Below, piece by piece: positions 1 to 8,871 of a DNA stretch of 36,955 nt. The translations under genes and the position numbers were made by a program. The notes under the pieces are model-generated. The model made no database searches. It had not been told where the DNA came from and saw nothing but the letters and a program-made list of their open reading frames with translations. Position 1 is the first letter of the stretch, and the number at the start of each line of letters is the position of its first letter. Origin of the DNA: Gemmatimonadota bacterium (GTDB taxonomy: Bacteria; Gemmatimonadota; Gemmatimonadetes; Longimicrobiales; Gaopeijiaceae); the NCBI GenBank assembly GCA_029863525.1, contig JAOTVL010000020.1:1-36955 (forward strand), read 5' to 3'.

Positions 1-334
1 AGACGACGGGAAAGACGATCAATCCTCCGTAGGCGCCACGCCATTCGATCCTGCGCACGAAGACCAGCGCGGCCCAGAGCAGGGCTGCGGCCGTCCAACC
101 CGTGATCACCTGGTGCCAGAAGAGCCAGACCCGGGCGCCCGTCCCCAGGAACGTGATGATCGCGAGCAGCCGGAGCGCATAGACCCCCCAGGCGACCGCC
201 CAAAGGCCGAAGTACCGCCTCCGATACCGCTTCTGCAGGATCGCGCACAGAGCCACGAGGCCGAGCGTGACCACGAGCTGCAGGTACGCGGCCGCGATCT
301 CCGAGCCGGATGCGGGAAGGGCCGTGGGATCCAT
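1..334 (-). CDS. Membrane protein, N-terminal part (possible sensor domain), runs off window
   Basis: The visible 111 residues begin MDPTALPASGSEIAAAY. They contain at least two strongly hydrophobic stretches (about residues 17-35 and 45-65) and a third starting near 75, separated by short basic loops such as QKRYRRRYFG. The pattern of a short periplasmic start, then helix, then Arg-rich loop followed by a W-rich helix resembles the multi-helix N-terminal sensor segments of some bacterial histidine kinases and diguanylate cyclases. The catalytic part, if any, lies outside the window, so this is only a possibility. The ATG at 334 is the first good start in frame; there is no clear ribosome binding site. 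It is transcribed away from the aminotransferase, so 335-475 is a divergent control region. Confidence 0.55.
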   Translation of the reverse strand, partial: MDPTALPASGSEIAAAYLQLVVTLGLVALCAILQKRYRRRYFGLWAVAWGVYALRLLAIITFLGTGARVWLFWHQVITGWTAAALLWAALVFVRRIEWRGAYGGLIVFPVV

Positions 335-475
335 GCCGTCGAAGATCCCGCGAGTGTGACGCGGCGGCAACGGCTTGCGTGAGGTGGTGGCGCTGCCGAT
401 CCTCTCGGTACAGCATTGTGTATACGACCTTGCGGCGCACTCGCCGCCCCTGAAAATCACGCCGGAAAAGGGCTC

Positions 476-1798
476 ATGGGCATAGCTGCTCCCGCACGGG
501 GACTCTTCGCGAATCGAGTCGAACGCATCGGCACGGAGGCCGCGTTTGCGTTCGGGGGACTCATACGGGAGGTGGAGGCAAGCGGAGCGCGGGTCATCCG
601 GTGCAACATCGGACAGCCCGATTTCCCGCTCCCCGACCACATCGTCACGGCCGTGAAAGCCGCACTCGACAAAGGGCTCACCACCTACTGTGATCCCCAG
701 GGCATCCCCGAGCTACGGGCTGCGGTGGCCCGTTCGGTCGGAGAGCACAACGGGCTGGACATCGATCCTGAACGCGTCGTGGTCTATCCCGGTGGGCGTC
801 CCCCCATCGGCTTCGCGCACATGAGCTACAGCGAGGCCGGCGAGGAGGTCATCTATCCTTCGCCGGGCTACCCGCTCTTCGAATCGTTCATTCCGTTCTT
901 CCGGTGTGTGCCCGTCCCGGTCGTTTTGCGGGAGGAGGAAGGATTCGGGCTCACGCGGACCCAGCTCGAGCCGCTCCTGTCGGACCGGACCGGGCTCATC
1001 TTCCTCAACTTCCCGTCCAATCCGACGGGAGGCGTCGCGACGCCCGAACAGCTCGAGGGCCTGTCCGAGTTGATCCTGGAGAAGACGGGCCCAGAGGTCC
1101 GTGTCTACTCCGACGAGTCCTACGAGGCGATCACGTTCGACGGCGACACGCACGTGAGTATCGCGTCGATGCCGGGTATGGAGAGCCGGACGATCATCGC
1201 CTCCGGCGTCTCCAAGACCTACTCATGGACGGGCGGCCGGGTCGGCTGGGCGGTCTACCCGACCGTCGCCGAGGCGAAGGTCCATCGCAAGCTGGCCATC
1301 AACTACTTCGCTTCGATTCCTCCGTACAATCAGTGGGGCGCCATCGAGGCGCTGACGTCCCCGGAGAGTGCCGTCGCGATCCACGCGATGGTCGAGGCAT
1401 TCCAGCGCCGTCGCGATACGGTCGTCGCTGCATTGAACGCGATCGACGGTGTGACCTGCCAGAATCCGAAGGGCGCCTTCTACGCGTTCCCGAACGTCGA
1501 GGGGGTGCTCGAGCGGCTCGGCGCAATCGATGCGTATGACCGCCTACCGGACGACGTCCGAGTGGACACCAGCCCATCGACACTCTTTCAGCTCTTCTTG
1601 CTGCACCACTATCACGTGGCGACCATGGATCGCCGTTCGTTCAGCGTCCTCGGCAGCGAAGACCAGCACTACCTGCGCCTTTCGACGGCCAACGCGGACG
1701 AAGAGCTCGTCGAGGCCGTCGGGCGCATGGCGGATGCGTCCACCGATGTCGCCGGTTTCGAGGGCTTCCTCCAATCCGGAATTCGCCTGACGTTGTAA
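476..1798 (+). CDS. PLP-dependent class I/II aminotransferase
   Basis: Predicted cytoplasmic fold-type I aminotransferase of 440 residues, a normal length. It shows the family landmarks in order: substrate-side CNIGQPDFPLPD near the N-terminus, NFPSNPTGG in the middle, YSDESYEAI (the Asp that contacts the pyridine nitrogen), and SGVSKTYSWTGGRVGWA with the Schiff-base Lys at residue 247. It should transfer an amino group between an amino acid and a 2-oxo acid; aspartate, alanine or aromatic specificity cannot be read from sequence. I chose ATG 476 over an in-frame upstream ATG at 416 because GGAAAAGG lies just upstream at 463-470 and the upstream 20 residues look non-coding. The transketolase-like gene follows after 80 bases on the same strand, so co-transcription is likely. 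Confidence 0.88.
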   Translation: MGIAAPARGLFANRVERIGTEAAFAFGGLIREVEASGARVIRCNIGQPDFPLPDHIVTAVKAALDKGLTTYCDPQGIPELRAAVARSVGEHNGLDIDPERVVVYPGGRPPIGFAHMSYSEAGEEVIYPSPGYPLFESFIPFFRCVPVPVVLREEEGFGLTRTQLEPLLSDRTGLIFLNFPSNPTGGVATPEQLEGLSELILEKTGPEVRVYSDESYEAITFDGDTHVSIASMPGMESRTIIASGVSKTYSWTGGRVGWAVYPTVAEAKVHRKLAINYFASIPPYNQWGAIEALTSPESAVAIHAMVEAFQRRRDTVVAALNAIDGVTCQNPKGAFYAFPNVEGVLERLGAIDAYDRLPDDVRVDTSPSTLFQLFLLHHYHVATMDRRSFSVLGSEDQHYLRLSTANADEELVEAVGRMADASTDVAGFEGFLQSGIRLTL

Positions 1799-1878
1799 GT
1801 CGCGTGACCACCGACCGCGGCGGACGCCGACGCGGCCGATCGCCCAATCTCCATCAAACTCTCAGGGACCCCCACCGA

Positions 1879-4446
1879 ATGACCCCAGACGTCGCAACCG
1901 GCCCGCGCGTGGCCACGGTGACAACGGTCGATTCCGAGCGGAAGCCGACGCCACGATCGATCGAGCTCCCGGACTATCAACGCGAGCACTTCGACGACGT
2001 GGCATTCCTCACGTCGATGCTCCTGGTGCTGATGGGCAATTACCGCGGCTCCGGGCACTTCGGTGGCCCACTCGCCTACACTCAATACAACGTGGCGCTG
2101 CACCTCGCCGGGCCGGAGTTGGGCGGGCTCTCGTACGACGTTCGAGAGCCCAAGCACCCCTTCAGCGACAAATTCATGCTCGCAGGTGGGCACTGCATAC
2201 CGACCTGCTACGCCCTCTGGATGGTGATGTACGAGGCGATGGCACGACGGCTCGCCGAGACCGGCGACGACCGGTATGCGTGCGATCCCGGCGTGGCGAT
2301 CCTGTCCGTCGATGCATTGGGATTCCGGCGCAGCCACGGCGCCATGGCGACGATCCTGCAGGAGAACGGGCTTGCGGACCATCCGCTGTTCGCTCAAGCC
2401 AAGCTGCGCGGCATCCGTCCCCTCATGGGGCACGCCGAGAGCACCGACGTCACCAACGACGTGAACGGGGGGCCCTCTGGCATCGGCATCGCGACGGCAG
2501 CCGGTAAAGCGATGTTTTGGGACTTCATCGGTGCGCCTCCGGGCATCAAGGTGGTGGCGCTCGAGGGTGAGTTCGCGATGACGGAAGGGCACGCGCAGGA
2601 GCTCAAGACGACCGCCCTGGCACAGCAGGTGGGCAAGCGGCTACGGGTCCTCATGAGTGAGAACAACGCCGGAATCGACGATTCACTGATCGGCGGTGTC
2701 ATCAAGCCGCAGTACGCGGGTTACGACCTCGTGCAACAGTGGAGCTCGTACGGCTGGAACGTGTTCGCCATCGAAGACGGGAACGACTTCGACGACGTGG
2801 TCGCCGCATTCAAGGTCATGGAGGAATGGCCGGCCGATGATCGCCGGCCGATGATCCTCGTAGCCCCGACCGTGAAAGGGTGGTGGCCAGGCGCGGAGGA
2901 CGGGGAGATGCCGGGCTTCGGCGACCAGATCACCGGGTTTCCGAGCCACCCCTATGGCTTCGGAATCAACTCCGAGTACTTCGTGGCGCTCGCCGAGACG
3001 TTCGAGCGGCGCTACGGCGTCGAGTTCGAGGGGATCCGCGATGGGGCGCCGAGCTCGGAGCAGGAACGCCTCATCCAGTTCAAGACCAACGTGGACGTGG
3101 CGCTGTCGGTCATGGACAAGAGGGAGGGACTCGGGGCCTGGATCGCCGACCGCCTGCTGGAAATCGGTGATGGACTGGATCGATCGACCCCGGTCCGCAT
3201 CGACCGGCGCACCGACCCGTTCATGGACGAGCGCCTCACACCGGCTGGTCTTCCGATAGAATCGCCCACCGTCGCGCTCACGGACCCGAATACGGGCAAG
3301 ACCGTCGAGACCACGATCGACCTCTTCATGCCGGCGGGGGCCAAGAAGGGCGCGCGTCGGGCCATCAGTGAGGTCGGTCGGTGGCTCAACTACGTGACCG
3401 AGAATCGCTTCTTCACCATGGCGGCGGATCTATCGGGCTCGATCAACGTCGAGAAGGCACACTTCTTCGGACACTACGACCCGGTCGACAACCCCTTGGG
3501 GACGCGGCTCAAGGCTCCGATCCAGGAGGCGGTCAACGCGTCGACCATCATCGGGCTCATCAACCAGTCCGCGTCCGAGGACCCTGACGTCCATGCGGGT
3601 GTGTGGGGGCTCTCCGGGACCTACGGCGCGTTTACCCCGCTCATGTACACGCCGGCGCGAGTCTTCAGCCAGCAGAACCAGGACAGCGTTTTCCGGCTCG
3701 GCGTTCTCCAGATTCTGGCGGGGCACTCAGGCCCCGAAACAGCCGCGGACGCGCGGACCCACTTCGGAATCTTCGCGCCTCAGGTGTGGACGCTCTTCCC
3801 GCGCAACCAGATCATCAACCTATACCTCTGGGACTACAACGACGTTGCGCCCGCGTACTTCGCGGCCGTGTCGAAGGCTGCACGGACCAAGGAAGTCGGC
3901 ATCATCGCGATCCATGTCGCGCGTCCGGACGCCCCCGTCGCGGACCGGGACTCGTTCGCCGACACGGACCTGAAGGCGGCGGCGAAAGGCATCTATCTCA
4001 TCCGCGACTTCACCGCGGGTCAGCCAGCGCAGGGCACGGTGTGGGTGCAGGGCTCGAGCGCCACCGTGAACCTGGTGAACCTCCTCGACCGGCTCGATCG
4101 GAACGGCCTCAACGTCCGGGTCGCGTCCGTGATCAGTCCCGAGTTGTTCGCGGACCAGCCGGCCGACTACCGGGCACACGTGTATCCGGAGTCGGCCCGC
4201 TTCGACAGCATGGTCGTGAGCACCATGACGAAGCGCGTGCCGCCATTACCCGACCTGGGGCCCCTCACCGAGGAGTTCTCGCTCTATGCGGACCAGGAGG
4301 ACCGGTGGCTCTCCGGTGGTACCGAGGATGACGTCATCCGCGAAGCCGGCCTCGACGAGGACGCCATCTACTCGGCCATCGAGCGTTTCGTTGGCGCCCG
4401 GGACACCCGGATCGACCGTCAGCGGATGGCACTCGCGGCGCTCTGA
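1879..4446 (+). CDS. Divergent transketolase-superfamily ThDP enzyme
   Basis: 855 residues. The N-terminal half follows the transketolase order: SGHFGGPLAY (compare GHPGxPL), HPFSDKFMLAGGH (compare RDRFVLSNGH), NGGPSGIGIATAAGKA (compare TGPLGQG), then the ThDP/metal segment GEFAMTEG around residue 230 followed about 30 residues later by SENNAGID. The C-terminal half has APIQEAVNAS, where transketolases carry the catalytic Glu, and a pyrimidine-domain-like stretch. It should make or break a carbon-carbon bond next to a carbonyl; the substrate is unknown. It is longer than usual transketolases (about 660) and nearer to homodimeric pyruvate dehydrogenase E1. The usual metal-binding GDG reads GEF here. 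ATG 1879 is preferred to GTG 1804 because AGGG lies 11 bases upstream and similarity starts after it. Confidence 0.75.
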   Translation: MTPDVATGPRVATVTTVDSERKPTPRSIELPDYQREHFDDVAFLTSMLLVLMGNYRGSGHFGGPLAYTQYNVALHLAGPELGGLSYDVREPKHPFSDKFMLAGGHCIPTCYALWMVMYEAMARRLAETGDDRYACDPGVAILSVDALGFRRSHGAMATILQENGLADHPLFAQAKLRGIRPLMGHAESTDVTNDVNGGPSGIGIATAAGKAMFWDFIGAPPGIKVVALEGEFAMTEGHAQELKTTALAQQVGKRLRVLMSENNAGIDDSLIGGVIKPQYAGYDLVQQWSSYGWNVFAIEDGNDFDDVVAAFKVMEEWPADDRRPMILVAPTVKGWWPGAEDGEMPGFGDQITGFPSHPYGFGINSEYFVALAETFERRYGVEFEGIRDGAPSSEQERLIQFKTNVDVALSVMDKREGLGAWIADRLLEIGDGLDRSTPVRIDRRTDPFMDERLTPAGLPIESPTVALTDPNTGKTVETTIDLFMPAGAKKGARRAISEVGRWLNYVTENRFFTMAADLSGSINVEKAHFFGHYDPVDNPLGTRLKAPIQEAVNASTIIGLINQSASEDPDVHAGVWGLSGTYGAFTPLMYTPARVFSQQNQDSVFRLGVLQILAGHSGPETAADARTHFGIFAPQVWTLFPRNQIINLYLWDYNDVAPAYFAAVSKAARTKEVGIIAIHVARPDAPVADRDSFADTDLKAAAKGIYLIRDFTAGQPAQGTVWVQGSSATVNLVNLLDRLDRNGLNVRVASVISPELFADQPADYRAHVYPESARFDSMVVSTMTKRVPPLPDLGPLTEEFSLYADQEDRWLSGGTEDDVIREAGLDEDAIYSAIERFVGARDTRIDRQRMALAAL

Positions 4447-4460
4447 TCGGCGCTCTGATC
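4437..4460 (+). repeat. 12-bp tandem duplication creating two in-frame stops
   Basis: GGCGCTCTGATC occurs twice head to tail (4437-4448 and 4449-4460). The first copy carries the stop codon of the transketolase-like gene and the second supplies another in-frame TGA 12 bases on. It looks like a small slippage duplication and has no obvious function. Confidence 0.7.
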
Positions 4461-4493
4461 GGACCGTGGGAAGGCGGCCCTAGGGCTCGAGAA

Positions 4494-4561
4494 TTCCGGA
4501 AAAGAGGTGCCGAGTCGGGAATATTTTTCGGAAAGAGGCAGGCCTTTTTCGGGAAGAGATA
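4494..4561 (+). repeat. Three imperfect direct repeats in an AT-richer intergenic island
   Basis: The 355-base gap 4447-4801 holds no convincing gene. Its first part contains three related units of roughly TTTTCGGAAAGAGG: 4494-4506, 4525-4538 and 4546-4559, spaced about 31 and 21 bases. The second and third units also form a weak hairpin, AAAGAGG/CCTTTTT around loop CAGG (4532-4549), which could act as a poor terminator. Repeats of this sort could be operator sites for the PEP synthase gene, but nothing identifies a regulator. The rest of the gap (4562-4801) shows nothing I can name. Confidence 0.4.
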
Positions 4562-4801
4562 GGGCGCTCTTCTGGAGGCGAATCGCGACGGTCAGAGACC
4601 TCGGCTGACGCCCACTCCTCCGGCACGATTCGTGCTCGGCGAGCCGGTGTTTGACCTCGTGTCATGGGTCGTCCACGGCCGCGCCTCGACGGCGCCTTCG
4701 GGCCACTCGGTGGTCGTGGGCGAGCCCACCACGGGGTCGCCGCGGATGCTGCTCTTCGCCTTCGCGGTCCGCGCAAGTCGCCCCCAAGAATCGAGCGCGC
4801 C

Positions 4802-7552
4802 ATGTCTCTCCACTCGTCGAGCGAGTCCCTTCCCGCGGCAGCACGGACCCACGAGCGACCGCCCGACGAGCCGATCGACGCGCTCATCCGATGGTTCGAA
4901 GAGCTGAGCGCCCGCGACGTCCCCTCCGTCGGAGGCAAGGCGGCGTCGCTCGGCGAGATGTACGGCGCGTTGACCGAACGAGGCGTCCGAATCCCGAATG
5001 GTTTCGCGACGACGGTCGCCGCCTACGATCGCTTCCTCGATGCGGAGGTCGAGATCGTGCAGTGGGCGGAGTTGAGCGACGAGGCGCGGCGGCTCTCATC
5101 GGACGTGCTGGAGGCGAACACCCTCCGCGAAGCGCTCCACAGCCTCTTCGTGGAGGTTGGCGACGACGATCTCGTCGACCTCCATGCTCGCGCCTCCCTG
5201 GCCCGCTCGCTCGTGCGCGCTACGCCGGTCCCCCCGGACGTCGAACGGTCGCTCCGGCTGGCGCACCGGCTTCTGGAAGGCCAGTACGACGGTGAAGTCG
5301 ATCTCGCCGTCCGCTCTTCGGCCACTTCCGAGGATTCCGAGCTGGCCTCGTTCGCCGGTCAGTACGAATCCTATCTCAACGTGCGCGGCGAAGACGGCGT
5401 GATCGACGCGTGGCGTAAATGCTGCGCGTCGGCCTTCACCGAGCGGGCGATCGGCTATCAGCTCCAGCGAGACATGGATCCCATGGAGTGCAGACTCGGC
5501 GTGGTGGTCATGAAGATGGTCCGCTCCGACCTCGCCACGTCCGGCGTGCTCTTCTCGCTCGACCCAGACTCCGGCAATCGGAACGTGATCCACATCACCT
5601 CGGCGTACGGCCTCGGCGAGTTGGTCGTCCAGGGTAGCGTGTCTCCGGACACCTTCGTTGTTTGGAAGGACGGCGTCCGGCGGGGCAAGCCTTCCGTCGT
5701 CCATCGCCAGCTCGGCGCCAAGGACCAAAAGCTGGTCTACGCGACCCAAGGCGGCACGACGACCGAGAGCGTGGACGTGCATGCCAGTCGCCAACGGCAA
5801 TGGTCGCTCACTCGCGATGAGGCGCTCGAGCTCGCGCGCATGGCGCTGACGATCGAGGATCACTACCGCCGGCCGGTGGACGTGGAGTGGGCCAAGGACG
5901 GATACAGCGGCGAGCTCTTCATCGTTCAGGCCCGTCCGGAAACCGTGCACGCCAACGTCGACGAGACGTCGACCTTCCAACGCTTTCGAATGCCGCCCGA
6001 GGTCATCGAGGACCTCTTGGCATCGGGCCGTGTGCTCCTACGGGGTCACGCGGTCGGCAGCAGGATCGGCGCGGGACGCGTCCGTGTGTACCGCGACTAT
6101 GAGGAGGTGATCGTCCGGAAACGCGAGATGCGTACGCGCCTCGCAGCCGGTGAGCGACTCGAGGATATCCCGCTCGAGGAGCGCGTTTTCGACCGCGGTG
6201 ACGTGCTCGTGACCGAGCTCACGACCCCGGACTGGGAGCCACTGATGAAGGAGGCTTCCCTGATCCTCACTGAAAAGGGCGGGCGCACCTCTCATGCGGC
6301 CATCGTCGCTCGTGAGTTCGGGATCCCGGCGATTGTCGGCTGCGCCGATGCGACCAAGTTGCTGGAGCCGCTGCAGGAGGTGACCGGTACCTGTGCCGAG
6401 GGCGACGACGGTCTCGTTTTAGACGGAATCCAGCCCTTCGAGGTGATCGAGGTCGAGGCCGGCGCTGCGGCGGAGACGGACACCGCCGTGAAGCTCAACG
6501 TCGGCTTCCCCGGCAAGGCGCTCCAGGACGCGATGCTGCCCTCCGACGGGGTCGGCCTGGCCCGCCTCGAGTTCATCCTGACGGCGCAGGTCGGCATTCA
6601 CCCATTGGCGCTCGCCTTCTTCGACGAGCTTCGCGACTACGCTGCCGACGGCACACTCGCCCAGGAGCTCGAGCCGTACCGCGAGGCCCTCGAGGCCGAA
6701 GACGCCCACGAGTTGGTCACCCTCCTCGGCGCGATCGAGCGGCGCACGCCCGGCTACGGCGATCGTCGTCAGTTCTTCGTGGACCAGGTGGCCCATGGGG
6801 TGGGTCTGATCTGTGCGGCGTTCTACCCTCGGCCCGTCCTCGTCCGGCTCTCGGACCTCAAGTCCAACGAGTACCGGGAGCTCCTGGGCGGCCGAATCTT
6901 CGAGCCGCAGGAGGAGAACCCGATGATCGCGTGGCGCGGAGCGTCACGCTACGTCGATTCCCGGTTCCTCCCCGCATTCGAGATGGAGTGCGACGCGCTC
7001 CGACTGGTCCGGCAGACGCTCGGCCTCGACAACCTCCAACTCATGATCCCCTTTTGTCGGACGCCCGAGGAAGGTGAGCGCGTGGTCGGGATGCTGGACG
7101 GACACGGACTCTCACCCCAAGCGGGCGTGCCACTCTTCCTCATGGTGGAGCTGCCCTCGAACGTCATCGAGGCGGACCGCTTCATCGAGAAGATGGGCCT
7201 GACGGGCGGCTCGATCGGGTCGAACGACCTCGTCCAGACCGTCTACGCGGTTTCGCGAGACGATCTGGAACGGTACGAGACTCCTGTCGATGCCCGGTCG
7301 CCGGCCGTGAGGGCGATGATCGCGCACGCCGTGAGCGCCTTCAAGGCGCGAGACCTCGAGATCGGCATCTGCGGTCAGGCGCCTTCGGACTACCCGGATG
7401 AGGTGCCCCGATTCCTCGTGGGTTGCGGGATCACGTCCATTTCAGTGACGCCCGACACCCTCCTCGAGGTCCGGCGGTCCGTCGCGCGCACGGAGGCCGA
7501 GTTCGACGACGCGCATTCGAGAGAGAACGGCCACGGCACAGAAGGCGGCTGA
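4802..7552 (+). CDS. ppsA: Phosphoenolpyruvate synthase (pyruvate, water dikinase)
   Basis: Converts pyruvate, ATP and water to PEP, AMP and phosphate, the entry to gluconeogenesis. The 916-residue protein (E. coli PpsA has about 790) shows an ATP-binding N-terminal domain starting at SVGGKAASLGEMYGAL and including LAVRSSATSEDSELASFAGQ, the swivelling phosphohistidine domain with GGRTSHAAIVAREFGIPAIVG (His 498), and the C-terminal PEP/pyruvate barrel with LMVELPSN, GSIGSNDLVQ and GICGQAPSDYP (catalytic Cys 857). About 35 residues precede the first conserved block. ATG 4802 is chosen over an in-frame ATG at 4664 because the intervening 46 residues are low-complexity and Arg-rich; no strong ribosome binding site is visible for either. 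Its place after the aminotransferase and transketolase-like genes suggests a pyruvate/PEP node. Confidence 0.9.
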   Translation: MSLHSSSESLPAAARTHERPPDEPIDALIRWFEELSARDVPSVGGKAASLGEMYGALTERGVRIPNGFATTVAAYDRFLDAEVEIVQWAELSDEARRLSSDVLEANTLREALHSLFVEVGDDDLVDLHARASLARSLVRATPVPPDVERSLRLAHRLLEGQYDGEVDLAVRSSATSEDSELASFAGQYESYLNVRGEDGVIDAWRKCCASAFTERAIGYQLQRDMDPMECRLGVVVMKMVRSDLATSGVLFSLDPDSGNRNVIHITSAYGLGELVVQGSVSPDTFVVWKDGVRRGKPSVVHRQLGAKDQKLVYATQGGTTTESVDVHASRQRQWSLTRDEALELARMALTIEDHYRRPVDVEWAKDGYSGELFIVQARPETVHANVDETSTFQRFRMPPEVIEDLLASGRVLLRGHAVGSRIGAGRVRVYRDYEEVIVRKREMRTRLAAGERLEDIPLEERVFDRGDVLVTELTTPDWEPLMKEASLILTEKGGRTSHAAIVAREFGIPAIVGCADATKLLEPLQEVTGTCAEGDDGLVLDGIQPFEVIEVEAGAAAETDTAVKLNVGFPGKALQDAMLPSDGVGLARLEFILTAQVGIHPLALAFFDELRDYAADGTLAQELEPYREALEAEDAHELVTLLGAIERRTPGYGDRRQFFVDQVAHGVGLICAAFYPRPVLVRLSDLKSNEYRELLGGRIFEPQEENPMIAWRGASRYVDSRFLPAFEMECDALRLVRQTLGLDNLQLMIPFCRTPEEGERVVGMLDGHGLSPQAGVPLFLMVELPSNVIEADRFIEKMGLTGGSIGSNDLVQTVYAVSRDDLERYETPVDARSPAVRAMIAHAVSAFKARDLEIGICGQAPSDYPDEVPRFLVGCGITSISVTPDTLLEVRRSVARTEAEFDDAHSRENGHGTEGG

Positions 7553-7629
7553 TGGACCCGGACTCGGCTGGTGCGCGGCCGGGGCTCTGTCTAAGCTCCG
7601 GTCATCGTACCTGTCTTCCGGAGGTCTTC

Positions 7630-8865
7630 TTGATCCGCTCGTTGGGGTTCCTATCGGTCGCCGTAGTGGTATCGGCAAGCCAACTCGTTGCGCAGGACCT
7701 CGTACTCACCAACGCAAACGTCGTGAACGTGACCGACGGGACGGTCGTCATGGACGCGACCGTGACGATCGCCAACGGTCGCATCGTGTCGATCGACGCG
7801 GACGGAGGCTCTCCCACGGGCGATCGTAGCGTCGTGGATCTCGGTGGGAGGTACGTCGCTCCGGGCCTCATGGATGCGCACGTGCACGTCGGGGCCGAGG
7901 CGGATGCTCGCCGAGCGCTACTGAGTGGCGTCACCACGATGAGAAGCATGGGCGCCGACCATTACGCGGACGTCGGGATGCGAGAGCTCCAGCGCGCCGG
8001 GCACGCCACCACGCCGGAGCACCTGGCGGCCGGGTATCACGTACGTCCGCAGATGGCCGAGGGCTTCTTTCAGGATCACCCGGAGCTCGGCGGGCTCGAC
8101 GGAGGGAACGTCCAAGGTGTCGACGCGGTCCGGCGTGTGACACGGGCGCTACTTTCGCGAAACGTCGACTTCATCAAGACGAACGCCACGGAGCGCGCGG
8201 GGCTTCCCAACACCGATCCCCGGAAGCAGCTGTTCGATCAGACCGAGATCGCCGCGATGGTCGAAGAAGCCGGACGGGCCGGCATCGGCGTTTCCGCTCA
8301 TGCGCACGGCGACGCGGGCGCCCGGGCGGCGGTCGCCGCGGGTGTGCGTAGCATCGAGCACGGTACGTATCTCAGCGAGACCACCCTGCGCATGATGGCG
8401 GAGCGGGGCACCTACCTCGTTCCCACCATCGCGATTGTGCGGGACCTCACGATCCCCGGGGGAGACTACGACAACGCGGTCCTCAACATCCGAGGACGTC
8501 ACATGCTCCCGCGTGTGCAGCGCATGGCCGCCATGGCGCACCGCCTCGGTGTCACGATCGTCGCGGCCACCGATACCGGGTACGGACCCAACAGCACGAC
8601 CACGCTCGCGCACGAACTTCTCGAGCTCGAGACGGTCGGTCTGACACCCCTCGAGGCGCTCCAAGCGGCCACCATCAACGCCGCCGAGCTGTTCGGCGTC
8701 TCGGACCACACGGGTCGGATCGAAGTCGGACTGGAGGCCGATTTGATCGTGCTCGAGCACAACCCGTTGGACGGGATCGGAACGCTGCAGGACGTGCTCA
8801 TGGTCGTGAGTGACGGTGAGGTGATCGTGCAGCGGGGAGATTGGCCGGGCCGGCCGATGTCGTAG
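7630..8865 (+). CDS. Secreted imidazolonepropionase-like amidohydrolase
   Basis: 411-residue metal-dependent hydrolase of the amidohydrolase superfamily, Xaa-Pro dipeptidase/imidazolonepropionase-like branch. A Sec signal peptide (LGFLSVAVVVSASQLVAQ) precedes the mature part, so it acts outside the cytoplasm. Motifs: DAHVHVG with the metal pair His 84 and His 86, VDFIKTNATERAG with the bridging Lys 183, GVSAHAHGDAGARAAV, SIEHGTYL, and ATDTGYGP with the metal Asp; the C-terminus has the usual GRIEVGLEADLIVLEHNPL return strand. The likely substrate is a peptide or cyclic amide; it cannot be named. The start is TTG at 7630: GGAGG at 7620-7624 lies five bases upstream and the signal peptide begins there, whereas ATG 7553 would add an unlike 26-residue tail. 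It converges with the TPR gene, six bases away. Confidence 0.85.
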   Translation: MIRSLGFLSVAVVVSASQLVAQDLVLTNANVVNVTDGTVVMDATVTIANGRIVSIDADGGSPTGDRSVVDLGGRYVAPGLMDAHVHVGAEADARRALLSGVTTMRSMGADHYADVGMRELQRAGHATTPEHLAAGYHVRPQMAEGFFQDHPELGGLDGGNVQGVDAVRRVTRALLSRNVDFIKTNATERAGLPNTDPRKQLFDQTEIAAMVEEAGRAGIGVSAHAHGDAGARAAVAAGVRSIEHGTYLSETTLRMMAERGTYLVPTIAIVRDLTIPGGDYDNAVLNIRGRHMLPRVQRMAAMAHRLGVTIVAATDTGYGPNSTTTLAHELLELETVGLTPLEALQAATINAAELFGVSDHTGRIEVGLEADLIVLEHNPLDGIGTLQDVLMVVSDGEVIVQRGDWPGRPMS

Positions 8866-8871
8866 GAACCG

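Noticed and set aside
4664..4801. In-frame N-terminal extension of PEP synthase
   Set aside because: The 46 extra residues are low-complexity and Arg/Gly-rich, and the family's conserved domain starts well after ATG 4802.
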